A program made the translations under genes and the position numbers. Below, in pieces: positions 16,869 to 24,048 of a stretch of 64,000 nt of DNA (position 1 is its first letter; the number at the start of each line of letters is the position of its first letter). The notes under the pieces are model-generated. The model made no database searches. It worked only from the letters and a program-made list of their open reading frames with translations, and was not told where the DNA came from. This stretch comes from Thermoplasmata archaeon (GTDB taxonomy: Archaea; Thermoplasmatota; Thermoplasmata; RBG-16-68-12), in NCBI GenBank assembly GCA_036395115.1, contig DASWDU010000035.1, positions 1 to 64,000 on the forward strand. The letters are read 5' to 3'.

Positions 16869-16988
16869 TTCGTCGCCCGTCTTCGAGGCGCCGGCGACGA
16901 TTCTCCAGATTTAGGGGGTGTCAGTTCGTCGCCAAAGTGGCGACGAACGGTTTGACTTCGTCGCCAAGAGGGCGACGAGCGACGAAGT
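16869..16988. repeat. Cluster of TTCGTCGCC/GGCGACGAA inverted repeats
   Basis: Three inverted pairs lie in 120 nt: 16869-16877 with 16893-16900; 16924-16933 with 16939-16948 (10-bp arms, 5-nt loop); and 16955-16965 with 16971-16978, where ACTTCGTCG at 16955-16963 also pairs with CGACGAAGT at 16980-16988. An A/T-rich CTTATACTT promoter box on the minus strand (about 16985-16993) adjoins them. They precede the zinc-ribbon operon and follow the MCM gene, so they may be the element's replication origin, an operator, or both. Confidence 0.7.
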
Positions 16989-17025
16989 ATAAGCCGCCAC
17001 CCTGTTTTCGCGGTCATGTCAGGGT

Positions 17026-19038
17026 CTACTCCCCCTCATGCTCGATTTCCGTCACCCAATTCGCGAGCTTCATCCCGCGGGTCGTAATCATCGCCCCGAC
17101 GCCGGGGAGGGTCTCGATTAGGCCGTGCTCGCGGAGGACTCGGAAATCAGACTCCGCAACGCTCGTCGCATGGACGCCGTACTTTGCGGCGACCTCGTCC
17201 GACGTGAGATGATCCTTCACCGCGAGGTCGACGAGGATCGCGAGCGGACGGCTTCCGATGTCGATGCACGTTTGAAGCGATTCCCCTCCGACGAATTGGA
17301 CCTCGTCCTCGGCATATCGTCGGTAGTCGTCGAGCCGGAGGAGCGCGAACATTCGCTCCAAGAAGTCGACCGCGCTCGCGACGTGCTCGTGCGTCACGAG
17401 GACATCGACCCCCGTCGTCGTCGAGAACGCGAGGCATGCCTCCGCGACGGACACGGAGCAAAGGACGTCGAGATAGCCGAGGTTGACGATCGGCAAGCTC
17501 GCCGCCCCGTATCGCGTCAGGAGGCGGGGCATCTCCTCCCGGATGAGACGGTCCGCGTCCTCCGTGTAATGAACGTCGTCGACGCGGCGCGTCCACGTCC
17601 AGAAGACGTGACGGCGGAAGGCCTCCGCGGGCCACGGTCGGTCGAGATGGAGCGCCTCCGCGATCGTCGCGGCCGGCGTGTCCTCCTCGGCGAACGGAAT
17701 CCAGAAAGGGATTCGACGGACGTCGGGAGGTCGTGCGAACGCCGGGATTTCGCGGATCGCAGACGCGGGCCACGGATAGTCGGACATCGGGAGGCGCGGG
17801 TTCGCCGTCATCAACGTCCGCACGTACGCGGGGCGCGCTCCCTTGAGCTTCATCTGCACGACGACCCGATGATTCGCGAGGACGTCCCGCAATTGCATCT
17901 GAAGTTCCGGGGACCATGCCTCGACGCCGTTCAACGTGAGGAGGCCGAGATGATTCTTCGGGAACGCGCCATACTCGATGTATTCGAGGCCGGCGACCTC
18001 CTTGTGGGTGAACGTGAGTCCCGCACGGGAGGCGGCCGCCGCGTCGACGCCTTGCCCGAGGCCGAGGCCGATCGTGACGTCGTCGACGAGGGCGGTCTTC
18101 GCTGTTCCCGAGTCACCGAAGTAGACCGCATAGAGGACGCCCGCGATCTCATCATGCTTCACGTTGCGAATCTTCGCAATGGAGTGAAGGACGAGGAGAA
18201 TCGCCTCCTTCGCGGTGTCCCGTCCGATGATGTCCGGTGCGACTTCGTCAAAGAGGCGAAGTCGCGTCGAGTTCCGCGACGTCCCCATCGCGAGAAACAG
18301 GTCGCGCTCCTCTCGTCCTAACTCCCGCGGCTCCGGTCGGACGTCCAGCGGCTTGAAGAGTTCCGATACGAGGGAGAGGACGAGCGTCTTCGGGTCCGGC
18401 TCGACCGACGCGAAGAAGAGCGCTCGCGGAGGGACGACGACATCCGTCTCCGCGGGTTGAAGGAGATGCATCGGAAGCTCGACGTCGGAGAACTCGGACG
18501 TCGCCGAGGCCGGAGGGACATACGACGCGACTTGGAGACGGTGATAGTTCACGCGCCGCTTGACCTCGACGGAGAAGCTCGTCTCCCCGAGAGGCCGCTT
18601 ACATCCGCCGAGCTCCTCGGAACATTCGAGGGGTTTCAGAAGCGCGTCTCGCCGTCTCGTCGATGCGAACACATACTCGACGGAGTCGACGGAACGCGTT
18701 TGCGAGGTGCCGCAACGTTTGCACGTCGCGACGACGCGAGACGGGACGAGCATTGGCTCCGAGATTCCGCGGACCTCCGCATCGACGAGGACCTCGCGAT
18801 GTCTCGCGCCAAGCTCCTCAATGCGATACGACGAGGCGAGCCGCTCGATCGGGACACGTCCGCGCTCGACGAGGACGCGACGGACGTCCGATTGGGTCTC
18901 CTTCGTCTCCTTGGCGGTGGCCCCGATCGCATCCTCAATCCGGTCGAGCGCTTCGACCTCGCCGAACGCATCGAGGATGCGTTGTTCGCGCTGAGCGGAA
19001 TCGACCGCGTCTTCGCCGTCGTGCGAAGGCAAGACCAC
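17026..19038 (-). CDS. Divergent MCM-like replicative helicase
   Basis: 670 residues. The N-terminal region has a four-Cys zinc motif (ATCKRCG...LECSEELGGCKRP, about residues 108-148) and a presumed OB domain. The AAA+ core begins IIGRDTAKEAILLVL, has Walker A GDSGTAKTAL (near residue 315), a degenerate Walker B (GLLTLNGVEAW where MCM normally has Asp-Glu), and sensor 1 TLMTANPRL. A winged helix (LTSDEVAAKYGVHATSVAES) ends the chain. It probably unwinds the element's origin. GTG start at 19038, 1 nt after the zinc-ribbon gene's stop. No classical Ser-Arg-Phe arginine finger is seen. Confidence 0.85.
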   Translation of the reverse strand: MVLPSHDGEDAVDSAQREQRILDAFGEVEALDRIEDAIGATAKETKETQSDVRRVLVERGRVPIERLASSYRIEELGARHREVLVDAEVRGISEPMLVPSRVVATCKRCGTSQTRSVDSVEYVFASTRRRDALLKPLECSEELGGCKRPLGETSFSVEVKRRVNYHRLQVASYVPPASATSEFSDVELPMHLLQPAETDVVVPPRALFFASVEPDPKTLVLSLVSELFKPLDVRPEPRELGREERDLFLAMGTSRNSTRLRLFDEVAPDIIGRDTAKEAILLVLHSIAKIRNVKHDEIAGVLYAVYFGDSGTAKTALVDDVTIGLGLGQGVDAAAASRAGLTFTHKEVAGLEYIEYGAFPKNHLGLLTLNGVEAWSPELQMQLRDVLANHRVVVQMKLKGARPAYVRTLMTANPRLPMSDYPWPASAIREIPAFARPPDVRRIPFWIPFAEEDTPAATIAEALHLDRPWPAEAFRRHVFWTWTRRVDDVHYTEDADRLIREEMPRLLTRYGAASLPIVNLGYLDVLCSVSVAEACLAFSTTTGVDVLVTHEHVASAVDFLERMFALLRLDDYRRYAEDEVQFVGGESLQTCIDIGSRPLAILVDLAVKDHLTSDEVAAKYGVHATSVAESDFRVLREHGLIETLPGVGAMITTRGMKLANWVTEIEHEGE

Positions 19039-19039
19039 T

Positions 19040-19207
19040 TCAATCGCCTCGCATCCGCGGCTCCGTGAAGAAGTAGGAGCTCTCGCCGCATTGGGGACAG
19101 CGGTCGAGCTTCTCGCTCAGAATCCAGATCGCGCCGCAGAGGCGGCAGCGGACTTCGCGGCTTCCATTCTGCGAGCGCTCCGATGCGGGAGCGCCAATCG
19201 TTAGCAC
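19040..19207 (-). CDS. 55-residue zinc-ribbon protein upstream of MCM
   Basis: GTG start at 19207, immediately after an in-frame TAA, so it cannot begin further upstream. The ribbon is VRCRLCGAIWILSEKLDRCP followed by QCGES, four Cys in two C-x2-C pairs. The stop is 1 nt from the MCM start, so it is in the same operon. A role as an initiator accessory or regulator is a guess. Confidence 0.65.
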   Translation of the reverse strand: MLTIGAPASERSQNGSREVRCRLCGAIWILSEKLDRCPQCGESSYFFTEPRMRGD

Positions 19208-19210
19208 TTA

Positions 19211-19228
19211 AGGTGCGTTGTCGCACCT
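19211..19228. promoter_or_regulatory. Palindrome at the MCM operon promoter
   Basis: AGGTGCG-TTGT-CGCACCT has perfect 7-bp arms. It abuts a CTTAAG box (19207-19212) at the 5' end of the zinc-ribbon/MCM operon, a position suited to a repressor site controlling replication-gene expression. Confidence 0.55.
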
Positions 19229-19494
19229 GCGCGGTATGGCCCCAAGACCGAGAGTGTCGGGCCGATAACCTTGCTCGGTAGTCCGCGCTCCATTGGAAGC
19301 GGGTATGTACGCGGGGGTCAAAAACGATTCGCATGGAGCGCGGATCGATGAACCCCCGCGGCCGGACGAACCGGCAATCAGGATAGTCCCCGCGGGGCAT
19401 TCAATCTTTCCTTCGCATGAGCGGATCGCCTCGCGCGCGCGCGAGGCGGCCGGCCTCCCCGAGCCGCCGCGGCCGGTCAACTGTGAGGCCGGTT

Positions 19495-19675
19495 GCCATC
19501 ACATCAACCTAAACCAAGCGCTACGTTGACAGTTGACACCTCGGCTTTGGAGCGACACGTCGGGACGAGGGCCGCGCGGCGCGGAAACGTGTGACCCTGC
19601 TCGGCGGCAGCCATCACTACAACCTGAACTAAGCGCTGAGCGCACAGTTCACAGGTCGTCTTTGGAACGAGGCTC
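19495..19675. repeat. Diverged tandem repeat pair near the element's right end
   Basis: Two copies about 115 nt apart start with GCCATCAC at 19495 and 19610. They share CAACCT-AAC-AAGCGCT, CAGTT-ACA and CTTTGGA-CGA at matching order, with a further shared GGAAACG. The surrounding 19229-19816 has no convincing gene. The copies could be recombinase arm sites, partition sites or a non-coding RNA. Confidence 0.5.
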
Positions 19676-19816
19676 GCCATCCCTATCGCACGCGACGACA
19701 CGGCGCAGGAAACGAGGGAACGAGGGCGCGGGAAAGGGCCGGGCCGCATGGCCCGGCATGATGGGGAACGAAGGGGGAGGGCGAGACGCACGTACGACAA
19801 CGTACGGCGAACAGAC

Positions 19817-19842
19817 GGGGGCGTACGGCGGTCACCTGGCCC
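19817..19842. repeat. attR: copy of the rnpB 3' tail
   Basis: Identical over 26 nt to 15026-15051 and preceded by a shared CAGA. It has no RNase P RNA upstream, so it is the duplicated tail left by integration. Just upstream, CGTACGACAACGTACG (19791-19806) is a short inverted repeat. Confidence 0.88.
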
Positions 19843-19924
19843 TTTATGATGCCGCCACGGGGAGAATGATCCCAGCCGGACCGGACATGTTGCCGCCGGC
19901 ATAGGACCCTCTGAACGAGGCTTG

Positions 19925-19965
19925 CAGGCATCTCTTCATAGAACAACAGAAGGCCCCGCGTCTGT
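19925..19965. repeat. Second copy of the left-end repeat
   Basis: CAGGCATCTCTTCATAGAAC and the following 20 nt align with 15134-15173. The distance to the att copy is the same as in the first element. This marks the left end of a related second element whose integrase has been lost. 19843-20032 holds no gene. Confidence 0.55.
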
Positions 19966-20032
19966 CTAGCCGTATCCTGGGACCTCTGGATCGGGCTCAG
20001 GATCCCAGAGCCCTCCTTCTTAGGTTCTTACG

Positions 20033-20296
20033 TCAACGGATCAGTGAGACGACGGCCAAGACAACAGTTGCGCCTGCGAGGACTACGGTGGCAAGGGCGA
20101 GTAGTCGAGTTGCCCTAGCCGTTTTCCGCATCTCATCGAGGGTTTTCTCCGAGGACGCGAGGACGAGATAACTCTCGAGCCCCATGACGTGCTCTGCCAA
20201 CAGTCGAGTCTCAGTCGTTCCCGATGGAGACCTCACGAATGTCCTAACGAGTTCGAGCAATCGAGTCCGAACCTGCGAATCGATGTCCTCGTTCAT
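20033..20296 (-). CDS. Small tail-anchored protein in the element remnant
   Basis: 87 residues: a charged helical N-terminal part (MNEDIDSQVRTRLLELVRTF, then ETRLLAEHVMGLESYLVLAS) and a C-terminal membrane helix (LLALATVVLAGATVVLAVVS). No family recognised. It lies between the second and third att copies. The gap 20297-20464 holds only short unassigned frames, including a possible decayed gene end. Confidence 0.55.
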   Translation of the reverse strand: MNEDIDSQVRTRLLELVRTFVRSPSGTTETRLLAEHVMGLESYLVLASSEKTLDEMRKTARATRLLALATVVLAGATVVLAVVSLIR

Positions 20297-20464
20297 GAGG
20301 CCGAATCGACAGGAAAAGTGAAGTATCTTCGTCTACAGGTGCATCTCCACGTACTCGGGGATCTCACCCTTCCATAGCCGGTTAATCGAGATCCGCTTCT
20401 AGCTGGAACTGTCGAGCCTGGCGGCTCGGGACGACCTCGTTGACCGAGGCCTTGCGTCCCGTCC

Positions 20465-20584
20465 TCAGCGTTCCAAGAGTCCGGTGATGGCGCCAATGAT
20501 TCCACCTACGATTGCGCCAACCGGCCCGCCCACGAAGAACCCGACCGTCATCAAGCCGGGCACCGTGAAGATGACTATCCTCAC
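20465..20584 (-). CDS. 39-residue glycine-zipper membrane peptide
   Basis: GTG-started frame ending in TGA: hydrophobic N-terminus, then GGPVGAIVGGIIGAITGLLE with spaced glycines typical of glycine-zipper membrane helices. A CTTAAG box at 20611-20616 is 27 nt upstream of the start, matching the window's leaderless promoters. It could be a toxin-like or pore-like peptide; that is inference. Confidence 0.5.
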   Translation of the reverse strand: MRIVIFTVPGLMTVGFFVGGPVGAIVGGIIGAITGLLER

Positions 20585-20663
20585 GGGCCGATGACTATGG
20601 GGCGACTACGCTTAAGTTCTTGCACCGGGTCGACGAAAGTGGTCCCGCTCTGGCCGATCCGAG

Positions 20664-20696
20664 CAGAAGGGGCCTCCGCCGGCGGTAACCTGGCCC
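20664..20696. repeat. Decayed third att copy
   Basis: CAGAAGGGG is followed by a GGCGGTAACCTGGCCC end that differs from the att repeat by one base in its last 16 nt; the middle has a few substitutions and two extra bases. It marks the outer edge of the second element remnant. The acetyltransferase gene begins about 95 nt later. Confidence 0.55.
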
Positions 20697-20791
20697 TCGT
20701 ATCCGAGTTCCTGATAAAGGCCCCGATCGCTCCCTGGCGCCCGCTTCGCCGTGCGGAAAGAGTGAAGTGGGGTGCGAAACATGGGCCTGCG

Positions 20792-21838
20792 ATGTCGGAG
20801 AGCCCTTCCCGAATTCGCATTCGCCCAGCGAAACGGGAGGACATCCCGGCCATCGTGACGATCTCGAACGCTTCCGTAAGCCCGGGGGAGGATGTCGGGT
20901 TCGGCACGCCGCAGTCCGAATCATCCTTCAGTGATACGAGGCGGCTCTCTGCTGCGTGGCAGGATCCGAACCGCGTGGGTGGGGAGGAGGTCTGGGTGGC
21001 CGAGGCCGAAGGTCGCGTCGTCGGCTGTGTGATCCTCGAGGATCGGGGCGAAGCGCTCGAGCTGATCAACATCGATGTGCCACGAGATCTGCAAGGCCAG
21101 GGAATCGGCACTCGGATGGTTCGGCTCGTCGAGGAGCGCGCCCGGAAAGAACGAAAGCGCGCCGTGACCCTAGGCACGAGCCGAAACGCGGCGGGGGTGG
21201 CGTGGAAATCGTTCCCCTGGTGGACCTCGCAGGGCTTCCGAGTCACAGGCGAGGAAGAAAACGATTGGACTCGGTCGATCGGGCCGGGGGTTCGGGAAAT
21301 CCGGATGCGGAAGGATCTCCTCGCGCTCGGTGTTCCGACGAGCGACGTCCAACTTCGGGATGTGCGCGAAAGCGACCTGCCGATCTTTTTCGAATTCCAG
21401 CGGGACCCGGTCGCCAACCGCATGGCAGCCTTCACGGCGAGGGACCCGTCGGATCGCGCGGCATTCCAAGCCCACTGGGCGAAGATCCTGAGTGACGAGA
21501 CAATCACGAATCAGACGATCGTCTCCGACGGAAGGGTGGTCGGGCACGTCGCGAAGTTCGTCGACAAGGAGTTCGGCAAGCCGGAGGTCACGTATTGGAT
21601 CGGAAGGGAGTTCTGGGGCAGGGGCTTGGCCACGAAGGCCCTTTCCGAATTCCTCCGTCACGTCGCTGTGCGTCCGATCTACGGTCGCGCCGCGAAAGAC
21701 AACCTCGCGTCCCTCCGGGTCCTGGAAAAGTGCGGGTTCCGAATCGTCGGCTATGCCAAGGGGTTTGCGAACGCCCGAGGCGAGGAAATCGAGGAAGTGA
21801 TGCTGGTACTCGATGCGAACGACGAATCCGCTCGGTGA
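20792..21838 (+). CDS. Tandem GNAT-domain acetyltransferase
   Basis: 348 residues with two GNAT domains. Domain 1 (about 10-170) has the acetyl-CoA loop LQGQGIGTRMV; domain 2 (about 180-345) has EFWGRGLATKALSEFLRHV followed by NLASLRVLEKCGF, as in the RimJ/RimL group. Fused GNATs often pair one active and one structural copy. The substrate is unknown. ATG 20792 is taken because the upstream frame runs through the att remnant. Confidence 0.85.
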   Translation: MSESPSRIRIRPAKREDIPAIVTISNASVSPGEDVGFGTPQSESSFSDTRRLSAAWQDPNRVGGEEVWVAEAEGRVVGCVILEDRGEALELINIDVPRDLQGQGIGTRMVRLVEERARKERKRAVTLGTSRNAAGVAWKSFPWWTSQGFRVTGEEENDWTRSIGPGVREIRMRKDLLALGVPTSDVQLRDVRESDLPIFFEFQRDPVANRMAAFTARDPSDRAAFQAHWAKILSDETITNQTIVSDGRVVGHVAKFVDKEFGKPEVTYWIGREFWGRGLATKALSEFLRHVAVRPIYGRAAKDNLASLRVLEKCGFRIVGYAKGFANARGEEIEEVMLVLDANDESAR

Positions 21839-21841
21839 CGA

Positions 21842-22237
21842 TCACCCGGCGCGCTTCTCGGGCGGTGCATCCAGCTCGAACCACAGCTCGACTTCGTATC
21901 CGTCCGGATCCGACACGAACACGTACGGCTCTCCGGGGACGAACTCCCCTCGTCGCAGCATCTTGGCACCCGCAGCCTTCGCGTCCTCCACCGCGGCCTC
22001 GATGTCTCGGGCATCTCGCAGGCGGAATCCGATGTGGGAGACCCCGCCTGGCACGCCTGCCTTTTGGCGATCCTGCTCGAAGACGATGACGTCGTGGCTC
22101 CGCGGCGTCTGGACCTGAATGCTGCGCTCGTCCCGATACAAGACCTCGACGCCGAGGAGGCGTTCATGGAACCGGAGCGAGCGCTCCATGTCGCGAACGG
22201 CAAGGCCGACGTGGGTGAGCCCGTAGGTGCGGACCAT
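21842..22237 (-). CDS. VOC-family (glyoxalase-fold) protein
   Basis: 131 residues. LTHVGLAVRDMERSLRFHER starts the first beta-alpha-beta-beta-beta unit; VSHIGFRLRDARDIEAAVED starts the second, with FVSDPDGYEVELWFE as its end. Metal-binding candidates are His (THVG), Glu (VELW) and the second His. The fold covers glyoxalases, dioxygenases and resistance proteins; the substrate is not clear. The cupin gene lies 4 nt upstream on the same strand. Confidence 0.85.
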   Translation of the reverse strand: MVRTYGLTHVGLAVRDMERSLRFHERLLGVEVLYRDERSIQVQTPRSHDVIVFEQDRQKAGVPGGVSHIGFRLRDARDIEAAVEDAKAAGAKMLRRGEFVPGEPYVFVSDPDGYEVELWFELDAPPEKRAG

Positions 22238-22241
22238 CGCG

Positions 22242-22571
22242 TCACGCTCCCGACTTGCGTTCCGCCGGTGCGAAGAATACGAGAGCGGTGAGATCCTCGG
22301 CGATATCGTGGAACCGATGCTCCACGCGGGCCGGGACAAACACGACCGATCCTGACTGCACGTCCCGGTCTTCGGAACCGACCCGAATCCGCGCGCGCCC
22401 TCCTGTAACGACATAGACCTCATCCTCGGTGTGTGGCGATTGCGGATCCATGGCTGCCTTCGGAAGAGCGTACAGCCCGCCGCTCATGGTCGAAACCCGA
22501 AGGAACTCCAGGTACGTTCTCCCCTGGCGCTTTCGGCGGGCTGACAACTCGGCGATTTCGAACGCGTCCAT
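22242..22571 (-). CDS. Cupin-domain protein
   Basis: 109 residues, single cupin. Motif 1 is PHTEDEVYVVTGGRARIRVG with HxxxE metal ligands; motif 2 is VFVPARVEHRFHDI. ATG 22571 is chosen: CTATATG lies about 30 nt upstream, and the family starts near MDAFEIAELS; a longer frame goes to 22643. It is likely cotranscribed with the VOC gene. Metal and substrate unknown. Confidence 0.85.
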   Translation of the reverse strand: MDAFEIAELSARRKRQGRTYLEFLRVSTMSGGLYALPKAAMDPQSPHTEDEVYVVTGGRARIRVGSEDRDVQSGSVVFVPARVEHRFHDIAEDLTALVFFAPAERKSGA

Positions 22572-22677
22572 CGAGGCCTCCAGCCGAGGATGATTTCGAC
22601 GCATATAGGCGTCACGTCGGCCATCCGGTGTAAGCCGCAACATTAAGTAGCATCAACCTGTTTGCGAAGTCGTTCCG

Positions 22678-23220
22678 ATGTCATCCGAACCGACCGAAGA
22701 CGAGCGGAGGCGCCATTCTCCTCCACCCGTGGAGTTCGTGCGCCCGGATGAGGAGCAGGCCCCGCTCCCACCGCGGGACCAGCCGGCGGCGTGGGTGCCC
22801 CGCCCGGAAGACTATCGACCGCCCGAACAGTGGCCCGTTCCGGTCCGGCCACCCCCGGGGCGATCGAACCTCCCGAAGTTTGCTGGCATCCTCCTGGTCC
22901 TCGCAGGCGTCGTCGGCATGGCGGGGGCGATCTACAACGCCGTGACCTTACCGTCCGTCGCGGACTACGCCGACTTCATCAATAACAATTCGCCGGAGAT
23001 CGTCGCGGCCTTGCAGATTTGCGGCCTCATCTCGATCTGGTCGCAGGCGCTTGCAATCCTCGGCGGCGTCATGGCGTTCCAACGCATGAACTGGCGACTG
23101 ACGCTCGTGTGCGCGATCTTCTCCCTGTTCACCCTCGGCGTCGTCTACTTCGAGGCATCCGCCATTGGGTTGCTCGGCCTCATCGTGACCGTGCTCGCGC
23201 GGCCATACTTCGTGACGTAA
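22678..23220 (+). CDS. Membrane protein with proline-rich cytoplasmic N-terminus
   Basis: 180 residues. The first 60 are polar and Pro-rich with a repeated RPPE/PRPEDY flavour; four membrane helices follow (about 66-88, 105-128, 138-158, 160-178). This resembles small DUF-type archaeal membrane proteins. A CATTAAG box about 35 nt upstream fits a promoter. Function unknown. Confidence 0.7.
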   Translation: MSSEPTEDERRRHSPPPVEFVRPDEEQAPLPPRDQPAAWVPRPEDYRPPEQWPVPVRPPPGRSNLPKFAGILLVLAGVVGMAGAIYNAVTLPSVADYADFINNNSPEIVAALQICGLISIWSQALAILGGVMAFQRMNWRLTLVCAIFSLFTLGVVYFEASAIGLLGLIVTVLARPYFVT

Positions 23221-23253
23221 GTCGAGAGACCCGCAGACAGTCGCCGTCGGTCT

Positions 23254-23928
23254 TCAAGCGCGGATGTCGTCTCGTCTTCGGATGAGGAAGCGACATACCG
23301 GATCGCCCGCGACGACCCGGTGGGACGTCTCGACGTCGGCGTGGAGCAGTTTCTGGAACATCTCCCGTTCGACGCCGCACGCGTCGGGATAGACTTCGGC
23401 TACGGCCATGATGGGGCAATTGTGCTCCATCATCTCGATCGACGTGCGGCCGGCGCGGCCGAGTTCCGCCATGTAGCCGCCCTCGTCCCGAATCTTGACA
23501 AGCTCCTCGACCCGACCGCGCAACGGGCCGTCCGGGATCCGATGGCGGTTCGCCTCGAGGACCTCCTGCGCGCGCTGCTTCAGGAGCCGGACGACCGCGT
23601 CGTGTCCGAGTCTTTCCTCGATGAACCGCAGCGCGCAGAGCGTCATGTGCGTGTACGCTTCCGGAAAGAGGGACGCGGATCGTCCGCTGAGGCGGAAATA
23701 GACCCGGGGGCGGCCGCGACCTCCCGCCTTGAAGGACCGCTCGATGAGGCCTTTCCCCTCGAGTGCGGTGAGATGCTTCAACGTCGCCATCTTTGATATC
23801 CTCAGCTCCAGCGAGAGGTCCGTCAGGGACACGGAGCCTTGGCGCTTCAGGGACAGGAGGATCTGCCGCTTCGCCGACGAGAACCCAGCGTCGAGCGCGC
23901 CCGCGTCGACTTCGCCCGGAGCCATCAT
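23254..23928 (-). CDS. Winged-helix regulator with SufR-like cysteine cluster
   Basis: 224 residues. The N-terminal winged helix is SVSLTDLSLELRISKMATLK, then wing GRGRPRVYFRLS. The C-terminal part has Cys at NCPIMAVAEVYPDACG (C-x12-C) and a later Cys in GDPVCRFLI, resembling the Fe-S-sensing SufR family, which has a fourth ligand not clearly matched here. It may sense redox or iron status. Its ATG lies about 25 nt from TATATTAT, and the gene is divergent from the aldo/keto reductase, a possible target. Confidence 0.8.
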   Translation of the reverse strand: MMAPGEVDAGALDAGFSSAKRQILLSLKRQGSVSLTDLSLELRISKMATLKHLTALEGKGLIERSFKAGGRGRPRVYFRLSGRSASLFPEAYTHMTLCALRFIEERLGHDAVVRLLKQRAQEVLEANRHRIPDGPLRGRVEELVKIRDEGGYMAELGRAGRTSIEMMEHNCPIMAVAEVYPDACGVEREMFQKLLHADVETSHRVVAGDPVCRFLIRRRDDIRA

Positions 23929-24048
23929 GCGAGGAAGAAGGCGAGCGGAGATAATATACCTGATCATTTACAAAATAAACTTCGGCGGACCTCTCACAGG
24001 TGGCGCCGCCTCGCAAGATTCTTCCACCGGCGGACGTTCGCCTCCGCA

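Larger units (their letters stand above)
15026..19842. mobile_element. Integrated element at the RNase P RNA gene
   Basis: About 4.8 kb bounded by 26-bp perfect direct repeats. It holds a tyrosine recombinase (15336-16163), two coupled small genes (16477-16823), a repeat-rich region (16869-16988), a zinc-ribbon gene and a divergent MCM helicase (17026-19207), and a right end with diverged tandem repeats. All recognised genes lie on the minus strand. No capsid or packaging gene is visible, so it is best described as an integrated plasmid-like or satellite element. The recombinase sits next to attL with its 3' end facing it. Confidence 0.85.
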
